Positions 1 through 10,463 of a stretch of 64,000 nt of DNA are shown piece after piece. The position numbers were made by a program, and so were the translations under genes. Position 1 is the first letter of the stretch; each line of letters starts with the position of its first letter. The notes beneath the pieces are model-generated. The model made no database searches. It was not told the origin of the DNA and saw only the letters and a program-made list of their open reading frames with translations. The stretch is from contig CAZIOU010000001.1 in NCBI GenBank assembly GCA_964540995.1, positions 1-64,000 of the forward strand, given 5' to 3'. The stretch comes from JAZDLR01 sp964540995 (GTDB lineage Bacteria; Patescibacteriota; Patescibacteriia; UBA1558; 2-01-FULL-52-15).

Positions 1-6
1 GAATAT

Positions 7-1686
7 ATGATAAAAGTCAAAAAGTTACAAAAGAGTTTTGGGTCACTGACCGTACTTTTTGACGTGTCATTTTCCCTTGGACGCGGTCAAAAAGTTGCCC
101 TCGTCGGACACAACGGCACAGGCAAAACTACCTTGATGCGCATAGTAGCTGGTCTAGAACAGTCAGATGCTGGTGTCATAGAAATAGCTAAGAGTGCCAA
201 TATTGGTTACTTAGCACAAGATACTAGTCTGACTTCGAACGTGACTATCATCGATTACCTAAGAGAAGTGACGGGTGTCGATGCTCTGGAGCGTGAGATA
301 CAGCAATTAGCCTCGGAATTAGACCGACCGGAGATTGCTGTACAGTATGAAGACGCTATGAAGCGCTTCGAGTATATCGATGGCTACACTTTGAGTCATC
401 GAGCTGAGGCCATGCTGGTGGGATTTGGGCTTAATGATGTGAAGTTGGATCGGCCTATTTCGCAGCTGAGCAGTGGTCAGAAAAGCAAAGTAGCTTTGAT
501 CGGTATTTTGCTGAAAGGCGTGGATATTCTGCTACTCGACGAGCCGACCAACAATCTGGATATTCCGGCGCTCGTATGGCTGGAAGATTTCCTTAAGAGA
601 AGTACAGCTACCTGTATTATTGTTTCTCACGATAGAAGGTTTCTCGATAAAGTGGCCACTAGTATCTTGGATCTTGATTGGCACACTCACACAGTCACGG
701 TGACTGGCGGTAGTTATAGTGATTATATTTTGGCCTTAGAGTCCAAGATAGCTAGACAGAACGACGACTATCATAAACAGCAAGAAGAGATAGATCGTCT
801 GACTACACGCGCCCGAGAAAGTAAGGCTAGCGCGTTACGAGGAGCTAGCTGGAGTCCAAGTGACAATGACAAACATCTACGTGGATTCAAGCGGGACAAA
901 GCAGCCAAAGCAGGCAAGGTAGCCAAGGCTATCGAGAAACGAATCGAGCACATGGACATGGTTGAGCGGCCTTTCGAAAGAAAGCCTTTCGCCATCCCAC
1001 TTGATGTACAGACGAAGGTCGGTAACAGAGATATATCGTTGCGAGATGTCGTCGCTTCCAATGGTAACGATTTTACTGTCGGACCTCTGTCTGTAGACAT
1101 TCCTTTTGGCGAACGTATCGCTATCTTGGGTAATAACGGTGTCGGTAAGTCGACCTTACTCAATGTTATTTCAGGACGAACCAAACCGACTTCAGGCGCG
1201 GTCAAGATAGGATCTGCCACCAGGATCGGTAATATGATGCAGGAGCATGATAGTTTGCCACGAAAATCACTGGTGCTGGATTACTTCGGCGCTACTACGG
1301 GATTTGATCTTCGTGATTCACATACTACTTTAGCTCAATTTGGTTTCGATGAACGTCAGGCTCGTATGCCTATTGGTGCTTTGAGCCCAGGAGGTAGAGC
1401 GCGATTGTTACTGGCGCTTTTTTCCGCGCAATCCGTTAACGTGCTGATCCTTGATGAGCCTACTAACCATCTGGATGTTGAAGCACAGCAGGCCTTGGAA
1501 GAGACGCTCCGCACGTATCAAGGCACTGTCATTATGGTGACTCATGATAGGTTCTTCTTAGAAACTTCTCGACTCGACGCAACCTTTGTTCTGTCTGATG
1601 GGACATTAACCAAAATCCCTGATTATAGATCATATGTTGCGGAGGCCGAAGTTAAGGCTAAGAAGCTACTAAGGTTATTGTCATGA
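7..1686 (+). CDS. ABC-F family ATPase (ribosome-associated, duplicated ATP-binding cassette)
   Basis: A 559-residue protein with two ATP-binding cassettes and no membrane segments. Cassette 1 has Walker A GHNGTGKT at residues 34-41, signature LSSGQ and Walker B LLLDEPTNNLD. Cassette 2 has Walker A GNNGVGKS, signature LSPGG and Walker B LILDEPTNHLD. A charged, coiled linker rich in Lys, Arg and Glu lies between them, as in ABC-F proteins, which act on translating ribosomes (rescue or antibiotic resistance). Length fits the family. The ATG is six bases into the window and has no clear Shine-Dalgarno site. The subfamily (Uup, EttA or other) cannot be decided by eye. Confidence 0.93.
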   Translation: MIKVKKLQKSFGSLTVLFDVSFSLGRGQKVALVGHNGTGKTTLMRIVAGLEQSDAGVIEIAKSANIGYLAQDTSLTSNVTIIDYLREVTGVDALEREIQQLASELDRPEIAVQYEDAMKRFEYIDGYTLSHRAEAMLVGFGLNDVKLDRPISQLSSGQKSKVALIGILLKGVDILLLDEPTNNLDIPALVWLEDFLKRSTATCIIVSHDRRFLDKVATSILDLDWHTHTVTVTGGSYSDYILALESKIARQNDDYHKQQEEIDRLTTRARESKASALRGASWSPSDNDKHLRGFKRDKAAKAGKVAKAIEKRIEHMDMVERPFERKPFAIPLDVQTKVGNRDISLRDVVASNGNDFTVGPLSVDIPFGERIAILGNNGVGKSTLLNVISGRTKPTSGAVKIGSATRIGNMMQEHDSLPRKSLVLDYFGATTGFDLRDSHTTLAQFGFDERQARMPIGALSPGGRARLLLALFSAQSVNVLILDEPTNHLDVEAQQALEETLRTYQGTVIMVTHDRFFLETSRLDATFVLSDGTLTKIPDYRSYVAEAEVKAKKLLRLLS

Positions 1687-1742
1687 TTACTTTTGGTCAC
1701 TTTAGTTTAACTTGTTCCTTAGTGACTTTGAATCATCTTTTA

Positions 1743-1769
1743 GATGGGAGTAATTTATTTACTCCCATC
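1743..1769. terminator. 11-bp hairpin after the ABC-F gene
   Basis: GATGGGAGTAA and TTACTCCCATC form a perfect 11-bp stem with a 5-nt loop. It lacks a T tract, so it may be a weak terminator or an mRNA 3'-end hairpin. It overlaps an upstream ATG at 1744, which argues for the later start of the next gene. Confidence 0.5.
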
Positions 1770-1779
1770 ATCTAAACTT

Positions 1780-2340
1780 ATGAAATCAATTAAATTCGAT
1801 ATTTCTAATAAACGAGAATTGGCTTACATCCAAGAGCTTTTGGTTGATAAGCCGTGGTTTGACCGTAAGAATTTTCCTATTTTTTGGCCTAAGCAGACCC
1901 AAGAAATAGCCAAGGAAGTTAATAGGGTCAAGCCAACGATCGAAAAATCAGTAGCTATACTAGAACGAAAATGGCGAGCGATTGAGAAGGACTACATTGC
2001 TCAGGTTTCCCAATTCCGACATGCCAAATTAGCAACCAAATATATCTGTCATATTAGCTATTTTGGTCCAGAGGGTAGGTATAAATGTCCTGATACTCTT
2101 AATATTCGGTTGAGAACAGCTGCTGATAAGAAACGAGCCATCGAAACCATTGGCCATGAATTATTACACTTGCTGTTTAACGACTATTTTGAAAAGAACA
2201 AGTGCTCCTATCGAGAACGAGAGTGGCTGGTAGATAACTTAATTTTGAAAAGTTCATTGATCAACCTATTTCCTCACTATACAGCGCAAGAAATAGGCAA
2301 ACCAAAACCAAAACTGTTAGCCTCTATATTAAATAATTAA
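1780..2340 (+). CDS. Hypothetical HELLH-motif protein, possible zinc metallopeptidase
   Basis: A 186-residue soluble protein with TIGHELLHLLF in its middle. HExxH is the zinc-binding and catalytic signature of many metallopeptidases, and an acidic stretch (REREWLVDN) follows about 25 residues later and could supply the third ligand. No signal peptide is visible. I chose ATG 1780 because the in-frame ATG at 1744 lies inside the hairpin. The stop is 4 bases before the giant YD-repeat gene, so the two are probably co-transcribed. The family was not recognised; a catalytic role is an inference from the motif alone. Confidence 0.72.
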   Translation: MKSIKFDISNKRELAYIQELLVDKPWFDRKNFPIFWPKQTQEIAKEVNRVKPTIEKSVAILERKWRAIEKDYIAQVSQFRHAKLATKYICHISYFGPEGRYKCPDTLNIRLRTAADKKRAIETIGHELLHLLFNDYFEKNKCSYREREWLVDNLILKSSLINLFPHYTAQEIGKPKPKLLASILNN

Positions 2341-2344
2341 TTAT

Positions 2345-5300
2345 ATGAAATCACGTCTTTCACTACGCATCTTCAGCACGACCTTGATGGTTTTGCTCAG
2401 CTTCAATGCTGTTGCCCCAGCATTGGCCGAAGCAGCCAATAAGGCCACGTCTTCATCAACCGCCAGCTCGCAAACGGTAGTTTTGCCGGCCGCGGATGAT
2501 GCTGCAGCTATTCCGGAAGCTAAGAAATCAACTGGTCAAACAGTAAGCGAAGAGCCACAAACACCTGATCCAGAAGAAACACAAACCGCACCAGATCCGG
2601 GCGTAGTTGATCCGGTGGCCAAACGTGATAATGCCGGCGCACAACCTAAGGAGCACGTAGGGGAGTATAATGTCGATGAATTTAGTGGTGCTTTCAATTA
2701 TTCCTATCCGATTTCTATTCCTGCAGGTCGCAACAACGTCCAACCTCAAGTAGCTTTGAATTACAATCATCAGCGAGTCAATATTGGCTCGTTTGTTGGT
2801 TTTGGGTGGGATATTCCTATGCCAGCAGTAGAGCGACAGGCGAGAAACGGCGTTGACAAGTTGTATACCGATAACTATTTCTCTCTCAATCTATCTGGTA
2901 ATGCTGATCTCGAACCGATCTCGGTTGATGCCAATGGCTACGGCACTTATGGTAAGAAAAGTGAAGATGATTTCTCTAAGATAGAATATTCTGCTTCCGG
3001 CTGGATCGTCACCGACAAGATGGGTACCAAATATACTTTTGGTGCTGACAGTGCTTCACGTCAGGATAATCCTAGCGACACTACCAAAGTTTACAAATGG
3101 TTGCTAACCGAAATCCGTGATACCAATGATAATTATGTCCGCTACGAATATTACAAAGACAGTGGGCAGATTTACCCTAAGAAAATCTTCTACACCGGCA
3201 ATGGTTCCACCGACGGTATCTATGAGGTAGATTTCCAGCCTTTTGCTAGTGGCACACCGACAGAGGATAATCTGACTTCTATTTCCTATAAAACTGGTTT
3301 CGCCGTACAGACCAAATATTTAATGCATCGGATCGAAGTCAAAACTAAAGGCGTGGTAACGAGTGCTTACGATCTGACCTATACCTTGAATCAAGGTGGT
3401 CTGAAGAAATTATTGACCGCTATTCAACCGCGGGCGTATCAGGCGGGGCAGGAGTATAGTAAGGATCGGGTGGATTTGAGTTATACCACCTCACAAATAT
3501 CGTTTTCTTCACCTTCGGCTGATTATGCCTTGCCTGGTGGTCATCTTCTCGGTGAATCAATGCCATCAGGTGAATCAAAGAAGGAGTTGTTTCTAGATAT
3601 TAACCAAGATAGTAGAGCAGACTATGTAAGGATCGGTTGTGTGAACTCTACAGTGTCTCTTGATGTCTATATGAATAACGGAAAGGGAGGCTGGGTAAGA
3701 GATACGAATTACAGTCTTTCTATCCCCGGTACCTTCTCTTGTTATTATCGAACTACATTACCGATAGCAATCGGTGAGATAAATGGTGATAGACGACCGG
3801 ATATTATTACTGACGCGAATTACTATATTAATTCTGATACTGGCTGGACCCAGCAATCACATAGTGCGCTACCTGTGCCACTGGGATTTACTGCCGTAGG
3901 AGGGCAAGCTATAAATTCCACGAGTTTTATGGATGTAAATGGAGATGGGTTTGATGATATCGTATATAACGAAAATACAAGTAGTACAACAAGTACAATT
4001 CGAGCTTATATTCATCAGACCAATGGGAATTGGCAGTTGGACAATGATTATTCATTGTCAGTTACAGCTGGAGCTAGTGAGTGTTTCACTAACGGTGGAT
4101 CCCCGTATGCCTATGCAGACGTCAATAATGATGGTCTTATAGATGCATTTTATAAATACAGTTGTAGTATTGGTACTAATTTTAGCGAGGCTCATCAAGC
4201 TGTATATTTAAATAGTGGAACCGGATTTACATTAAACACCCAATTTCAGTCGCTTGATGTTGTGAGCGTATATGGCGATACCAATATTCAACAATATATT
4301 CCAATATTTTCTGACATTGATGGTGATGGTATTGCTGATATTTCTGACGTTTCACGCTGGGCACAAATTTCTCCCAATGGGCATAGATATTCAGGAGGTA
4401 ATGTAGTACTTAAAGGTCAGGAGGTCTTTAACACTACATTGGACGGTGGATTAGAATATTATAATATCCCCAACCCTGTTGCAGAGGCTGATTTCGATGG
4501 TGATGGTATCCAAGATATAATGCATTCTTGGAGCTCGGGAAATCCAGTTAAGGAATTGTATTACACTAAATCATTTAAACCGGACCTAGTCACTTCTATT
4601 ACGTATCAATCTGGTGCTGTAATTCACGCCGAGTACGGAAATTCTTCCAAGGAAGCAAGTCAATTCCTGTTACCAGCTAGCCCACATTTGTCTTTTAATC
4701 TTTCTGTTGTTAAAGATGTCGTTATGTCAGACGGTAATGAAATGAGAGGGGTGAAGTATAATTATGGAAATGGTGCGGTTGCGAGTTATCCTAGTGAAAA
4801 GATTCGCGATATTTACGGATTTGGTACTGTCACTGCTATTTCCGGCAAGGCAGCCGCAGTAACTGACGGGCAAGGTCAAACACATTATTCAGTGCTCAAT
4901 GTGACCAACGACCCTACCCGTTCGACTCGTCAGACAACGTATCAAGTTGCCACCGGTAGCTTGACCTCGCTTGATCCAAGTTACTATCTGCACGGTAAAC
5001 CGCTGACGACTAAAACGTTTGACGCCAATAATAAACAGGTAGCCCAAAGTAGTAGCCAATGGAATAGTCAGGCGATCGATGCTAAAAGGTCATTTAGCTC
5101 TGTAGCTTCACAGCTGCAATCTGGCTGGCCATCAGCATCATCGACGGCTACACCGTCAAGCCATACCTTAGCTCAATATCATCTTGATGGAGCCCAAGGA
5201 GCGTCAAGTAAGCTGGTAAATGCAACTGGAAATTCAGCCTATGATTTACAAATCGTGAATGTTTTGGATAGTGATATTGGCTATACTGGGGTAGCTAACG

Positions 5301-6500
5301 GAGGTTTCCGTACGCCTGCAAATTCTGGCAATGGTTTACGTGCTCCCGGCTTAACCACATTTACCAATAGCTCCTTTTCGATTGAGCTCTGGATCAAGCA
5401 TCAAGGTGCTACCGCGATGTACAAGCCATTTGGTAAGCGAGATAATAATGATTACGGCACGTACGCGGAATTTGAATCTGATAAATCTATCCATTGGCGT
5501 TCTGAACATGATAAATATATCTGGAACGTCAAAACTCCAGCCAACTCAATAACACTTGGCGACTGGCATCATTACGCGTTTACTATGGATACTGTCACAG
5601 CCAAAATATATATTGATGGTACCCTAGCTGCATCAGGACCAGTAACACTCAACAATGAAACGATTGGTGCTGCTTCGCTTAATTTCTTCTGTTCCCAATG
5701 CAGTAGTGGCTCGTCAGGTCCATTCATTATCGACGAAATTAGGATATCCGATGTTGCTCGAACTCAAGACCAGATCTTTAATGATAATCCATTATTCACT
5801 CCTGACGAGACTCCTGTTAGTCAAGCTAAACAGTACAGCTATGATAGTGCCAATGGCAACTTGTTGACGGAATCTGATATGGGACTGGTGTCAGCTAATC
5901 TGACCAATGGAACGTTTACTAACATCACTGGTGACGAGAAAACAACCACCTACGACTACGCCAGTAACGGCATCAAACACATTTTGGCAGCACCCAAGAC
6001 CAAGACAGTCGCTGGACTAGGGGAGAGTAAACCAGAAGACTTCTATTATGATCAGCAAGCTCATGGTGATGTCGACAAAGCTAATGTCACCAAAGAGGAT
6101 TTGAAATCCAACACAGTAGACATTGAAACTACGTACAATAGTTTTGGTTTGCCTTTGACCAAGAAAGATCCCAAAGACAATACTGCCGCGACACTAAGTT
6201 ACGATAGTGACAACATGTTTGTCGCGACCTCAACTGATGCTCTGGGAAGGTCAACTGTTACCAAGACCGATCCGATTACTGGACAATTACTTTATTCACG
6301 CGATCCGAATGGCTATCAAGAGAAATATAGCTATGATGCTTGGGGACGAGTGACCAAGAAAGAAGTGTCTGATCCTGCCAATGTTGCGACCCTGATTACC
6401 AAGCAAGAAGTTAGTTATGGCGATGTGACGAATCCGCGCTATCGCGAAATCAAAGATTATTTCAAATCTGGCAGTTATACCACTTCACGAGAATATTATG
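2345..6500 (+). CDS. Giant secreted SpvB/VCBS/LamG/YD-repeat (RHS) protein, 5' part up to scaffold gap
   Basis: Starts with a signal peptide (Lys/Arg start, hydrophobic core, cleavage near ALAEA). From about residue 105 it resembles the SpvB/TcdB N-terminal region. Residues about 415-720 hold five FG-GAP/VCBS-type motifs such as DVNGDGFDD, probable calcium-binding loops of a beta-propeller. A LamG/concanavalin-like domain follows at about 1010-1140 (SFSIELWI, DEIRISD), then YD repeats (YSYDAWGRV). The frame runs intact into the gap at 6501 and continues after it, so this and the next entry are one gene. Family knowledge: such proteins form a hollow shell around a C-terminal toxin and act in contact-dependent competition. 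Confidence 0.9.
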
Positions 6501-6600
6501 NNNNNNNNNNNNNNNNNNNNNNNNNNNNNNNNNNNNNNNNNNNNNNNNNNNNNNNNNNNNNNNNNNNNNNNNNNNNNNNNNNNNNNNNNNNNNNNNNNNN
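6501..6600. other. Scaffold gap (100 N) flanked by an identical 55-nt overlap
   Basis: One hundred N separate two identical 55-base stretches, 6446-6500 and 6601-6655. Both read in the same frame (EIKDYFKSGS...). Removing the Ns plus one copy (155 bases) leaves one open frame of 2,410 codons from 2345 to 9732. A 55-nt overlap equals a common assembler k-mer, so the gap is probably a scaffolding artefact and not missing sequence. A collapsed tandem repeat is the alternative. Confidence 0.9.
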
Positions 6601-9600
6601 GAAATCAAAGATTATTTCAAATCTGGCAGTTATACCACTTCACGAGAATATTATGATGGTTTGGGACGCGTGATCCAGACATCATCGCTGGCAGCGGGTA
6701 ATCAATACGTCACTACCTATAAGCAATATGATGGCCAAGGAAGATTGGCCAAAGAATCATTACCGTTATTTACTGCTTCAGCTGATTTCACCACCAGCCC
6801 CAGCTTCACCAATGCCAAAGTAACAACCTATGACGCTCAAGGCAGACCATTGACCGAAACGACTCCGACCGGCACTACTAGCTATTCTTATGATGGTTTG
6901 GTGACAACCATTACCGATCCTCGTACCAAGGTCAAGAAATTGACCAATGATGCTTTCGGCAATCTGGTCAAAGTAGAGGAGTCAAATAGTGGAGCCACCT
7001 ATACCACCAACTATGAATATAGTCTGACCAATAAGCTCAAGAAGATTACTGACGCTCTGGGCAATATCCGTACTTTCACTTATGACGCTCTGGATAATCT
7101 CACCCAGCAAGATATGGTACACACTGCTGGCACGAGCAATCCAGGACATTGGACCTATACCTATGATAAGAACGGTAATGTCTTGAGCAAAGTCGATCTC
7201 AAATCCCAAACAAGCAATTACAGTTACGATGCGTTGAACCGTCTCTTGACGGAGAATTTCACGGGCAAGACCGGTACCGAATACACCATGACCTATGATC
7301 AAGGTACCAAGCAGCTCGGACGCTTGACTCGCGTGGTTGGTAATGATGGTCTCACGACAGTCTATACCTACGATCCACAAGGCAAACCTCTGACAGTTGT
7401 GAGAACGATCGATGGTACTAGTTATACCTTAAGCTACGCCTATGATTGGAATGGCAACGTTACCTCTATTACCTATCCTGAAGGTGAACGTATCGATTAT
7501 CTCTACAATGCGGTTGGTCAGATCAATCAGGTGAATAAAGTGAAGAATGGCACGACTACAGTATTAGCTTCTGGTGTCACGTACACGCCGATGGGACAGA
7601 TCGCTCATCTGCAGCGTGGTAATAATGTCACCACGGATTATACCTACGATGCCAATCAGAATTATCGGCTGACTCGTATCCGTACTGTCAGTGGTTCGGT
7701 CGTGCTGCAAGATATTGCTTATACCTACGATGCTAATGGTAATATCCTGACGATCGTCGATAGTTCACAGACAGCTTTGGCTAAGAACGTCGCTTATGGT
7801 TATGATGATTTGAATCGTTTGATTTCAGCCACTGTCACCAACTCTGGTTCCGGTGCCAATTATAGTCATACTTATAGCTATGACGCTATTGGTAATATTC
7901 TCTCCAGTACACCAGTGGGTAGCTATACCTATACCTTGAGTAATCCTCATCAAGCTCGTACCGCTGGCTCGACTACCTTGACCTACGATAACAATGGCAA
8001 TGTAGTCTATATCAATCAAGATCATCAGAGTTACGATTGGCGCGATCGCATGACCTATAGTGCTGTCGCTGGATCGGCCGATCATACTGAATATGTCTAT
8101 GATCATGCTAACCAACGAGTCAAGAAACACACGGTAGTCTATACTTCGGGTGGCGGAGGAGTCGATTGTGAGAATCATCCAGACCAATGCCCCGATCCAA
8201 TCTTCGGTATCCCCAGAGAATTACCGCCGGTAGTGACACCACCGCCTGGGAAGCTGCCTTTGCCGATTGAAGTGATTGTGCCGACGACGGATGGAGAGGG
8301 GCAAGATTCAATAATCAATAATCAAGACTCAAACAATATTCAAGTTCCAAGTTTCAATAATCAAACAGGAGAGGTGACTGCGCAGACGGTGGAAACAGAA
8401 AGTACTTCGACTGCTCCTATATTGACTGTGGAGCCAGTAGAACCATTACCAATAGGTATTTTCGAGGCGCCAACTACTACCCCTCAGCCAGAGGCTGATA
8501 TTGACCCTGTAGTCATACCAGAGCCAGTAGTGATAGAACCACTGCCTTCAATGGAAGATGTGGCGACTACGACCGACCAATCAGCCTTATCTCTTGAAAA
8601 TCCCACCCCAGACGCAGCTCCTGCAGCCCAAGACATTGCTACCTATTATATTGATAAATACTACGAGAAAGAGTGGAATGGTGTCGCTCGAAATCACTAT
8701 TTCTTAGGTAATATCAACCTAGCAGTAGAGCCTTTATCTGGCCCAAATAGTGGTATATACTATGTCTTGACTGACCACCTTGGTTCAAGTTCTTTGACTA
8801 CCAATAGTTACGGCAATATGATAGACCGTACGGAGTACACTCCTTATGGTGCTATCGTAGCTACTGCCACCACCCAAGATATTGGCAATAAGTATAAGTT
8901 TACTGGTAAGGAGCTTGATGGAGAGACTAACCTGAGTTACTTCGGAGCGAGGTACTACAACCAGGCGGTGGGACGGTTTATGGCGGTCGATCCGGCGCTG
9001 CAGTTTTTGACAGATCCAGAGAAATTGAAGGGTATTACTAACGGTGATCAACGAAAAATTCTTTCAGATCCACAAAATCTAAATGAATATTCGTACGCCA
9101 GAAATAATCCCGTTCTACTTGCAGATCCGGATGGTCAGTTTGTATTCCTAGTCCCCTTTATTGCAATGTATGCTGTACCTATTGCTATAACTACCGTAGC
9201 TATGATTGGGTCTATGTATGCCACTGCTGAGTTTAGTCAAGCCGTTGGTTATACTATGGAAAATGATTATAAAAGCTCACAACAACATATTGATAATGGT
9301 ATGGTTACTCTGGCAATGACAGGATCGGGCGTAGGCGCAATATATGAAATGGGCAATTACAATCAAAATCTAAGAGATGAGAATGCACGAGCTGAGGCGA
9401 AAGCAAATGGAATGCCATACGAACATATAAAAAATGTTCAGCCTGATACATATATTAAGAGTCAGCTCGATAAAGCAAGTGGTAAAATAGTTAACGGAAA
9501 TATTGTTGTACCGGAGGAGTATAGTGTTAGACCATCCAACCTTGGTATGGGTACGAGATATGTTAGTACTTCGAACACGAGTTATAGCTTACGACTCTCC

Positions 9601-9732
9601 CCTGGCAATAGTACTACTCCATACCCATATATAAGAGTACATACCCCACAAGGTTATGTTAATATATATGGAGAACCTACCGGATATAGAGCCGAGGAGA
9701 GTCATATGAGAATCTTTTCAATAACTAAATAG
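6601..9732 (+). CDS. Giant YD-repeat (RHS) protein, 3' part with RHS core and C-terminal toxin-like tip
   Basis: Continuation of the same frame: about 15 YD repeats (consensus YxYDxxGxL), a Pro/Glu/Thr-rich linker (nt 8200-8620), the RHS-associated core (TDHLGSSS, YTPYGA, FTGKELDGETNLSYFGARYY), then a unique tip of roughly 230 residues. The tip has a hydrophobic stretch (VFLVPFIAMYAVPIAITTVAMI is interrupted by polar residues only later) and ends in a segment with HTPQGYVNIYGE. The tip family was not recognised; by position it is the variable toxin. A TTG at 6661 opens a frame of its own but is internal. The immunity candidate starts 2 bases after the stop. Confidence 0.88.
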   Translation, partial: EIKDYFKSGSYTTSREYYDGLGRVIQTSSLAAGNQYVTTYKQYDGQGRLAKESLPLFTASADFTTSPSFTNAKVTTYDAQGRPLTETTPTGTTSYSYDGLVTTITDPRTKVKKLTNDAFGNLVKVEESNSGATYTTNYEYSLTNKLKKITDALGNIRTFTYDALDNLTQQDMVHTAGTSNPGHWTYTYDKNGNVLSKVDLKSQTSNYSYDALNRLLTENFTGKTGTEYTMTYDQGTKQLGRLTRVVGNDGLTTVYTYDPQGKPLTVVRTIDGTSYTLSYAYDWNGNVTSITYPEGERIDYLYNAVGQINQVNKVKNGTTTVLASGVTYTPMGQIAHLQRGNNVTTDYTYDANQNYRLTRIRTVSGSVVLQDIAYTYDANGNILTIVDSSQTALAKNVAYGYDDLNRLISATVTNSGSGANYSHTYSYDAIGNILSSTPVGSYTYTLSNPHQARTAGSTTLTYDNNGNVVYINQDHQSYDWRDRMTYSAVAGSADHTEYVYDHANQRVKKHTVVYTSGGGGVDCENHPDQCPDPIFGIPRELPPVVTPPPGKLPLPIEVIVPTTDGEGQDSIINNQDSNNIQVPSFNNQTGEVTAQTVETESTSTAPILTVEPVEPLPIGIFEAPTTTPQPEADIDPVVIPEPVVIEPLPSMEDVATTTDQSALSLENPTPDAAPAAQDIATYYIDKYYEKEWNGVARNHYFLGNINLAVEPLSGPNSGIYYVLTDHLGSSSLTTNSYGNMIDRTEYTPYGAIVATATTQDIGNKYKFTGKELDGETNLSYFGARYYNQAVGRFMAVDPALQFLTDPEKLKGITNGDQRKILSDPQNLNEYSYARNNPVLLADPDGQFVFLVPFIAMYAVPIAITTVAMIGSMYATAEFSQAVGYTMENDYKSSQQHIDNGMVTLAMTGSGVGAIYEMGNYNQNLRDENARAEAKANGMPYEHIKNVQPDTYIKSQLDKASGKIVNGNIVVPEEYSVRPSNLGMGTRYVSTSNTSYSLRLSPGNSTTPYPYIRVHTPQGYVNIYGEPTGYRAEESHMRIFSITK

Positions 9733-9734
9733 AT

Positions 9735-10103
9735 ATGAATATTAACGATTCTTCAAAAAAATTAATCAAGGAGGTTATTGAAACCTTTGCGTCTGAGGAA
9801 ATTCAAAATCGAGCCTGGTTAAAGAAAGATCCTAAAATTCTTCTGGATCCTGAGGATTTTTTCGAGTGGTTCGGGGATATAGGTATCACAAAGAATGCAA
9901 AACCTGATTATTTGACGCAAGAGGAATGGGAATTAATAAATAATTTCTTGAATGACCAAGAGAAATTTATTAATGATTATGGTGATTATGTATTTAATAA
10001 TATAGGTCGCCATCTAGAACGGATGTTGACATTTGACCCATGGATCGATTTTCGTGGCAAAGCTCAGAAAGTATTATTCGAGTTAGAGAAGTTGGGTTGG
10101 TAG
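9735..10103 (+). CDS. Candidate immunity protein of the RHS toxin tip
   Basis: A 122-residue soluble, acidic protein (many Asp/Glu, DPEDFFEWFGDIG) starting 2 bases after the RHS stop. No signal peptide or membrane segment is seen, so it would act in the cytoplasm. Small acidic genes directly behind RHS or other polymorphic toxin genes normally encode the cognate immunity protein. The family was not recognised. Function is inferred from position, size and charge. Confidence 0.65.
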   Translation: MNINDSSKKLIKEVIETFASEEIQNRAWLKKDPKILLDPEDFFEWFGDIGITKNAKPDYLTQEEWELINNFLNDQEKFINDYGDYVFNNIGRHLERMLTFDPWIDFRGKAQKVLFELEKLGW

Positions 10104-10121
10104 AATTTTAATCTACTATCC

Positions 10122-10155
10122 TATGTATTGATTGATCACCTTGGCTCTAGTTTTT
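10122..10155 (+). pseudogene. Remnant of an RHS core (YVL-DHLGSS)
   Basis: These bases translate as YVLIDHLGSSFWF. The intact RHS core upstream has YVLTDHLGSSSL at about 8760, and the two match closely at nucleotide level too. This is an orphan piece of an older RHS tip left behind the immunity gene, the pattern expected when a new toxin/immunity cassette displaces the old tip. Confidence 0.65.
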
Positions 10156-10429
10156 GGTTCAAAACATAATTTGTGATTCCTATCAAAAAACCCTCAAATC
10201 CCCAGAATTCCTCCCCCTAGGAATTCTTGTGGTTGTCGGCCTTATCTTACGCTTCTGGAATCTCGCTATCACCGAAGTAGCCTTCGATAATGCTACCAAT
10301 ACTTTTCGTGCGGTGGGATGGTCTGGGATCCAGGCTAGTTTCGAGGCGCAAGGTATAACGCCGAAACAAATTATCCCTGACAGTCTGGGCGCCGAAGCCT
10401 TCCGAGTATATTTCGTCGCACTGCGCTAG
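10154..10429 (+). pseudogene. Truncated N-terminal fragment of a GT39-like membrane glycosyltransferase
   Basis: An open frame of 91 codons without a convincing start (only TTG). After a hydrophobic stretch (LGILVVVGLILRFWNL) come TEVAFDNATNTFRAVGW and then unrelated sequence to a stop. The start of the GT39-like gene at 63521 has LLRFYDL, then TDEASINWRAIGY with similar spacing. I read this as a decayed copy cut off after its first membrane helix and acidic loop. It could instead be an unrelated small membrane protein. Confidence 0.5.
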
Positions 10430-10449
10430 TCAGAGCGAAGCAAACTTGG

Positions 10450-10455
10450 TATAAT
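10450..10455 (+). promoter_or_regulatory. Extended -10 box (TTGGTATAAT), leaderless start
   Basis: TATAAT preceded by TTGG lies 8 bases before the ATG at 10464, too close for a ribosome-binding site, so the transcript would be leaderless. The box sits in a small palindrome, ACTTGGT and ACCAAGT on either side. Confidence 0.6.
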
Positions 10456-10463
10456 AACCAAGT

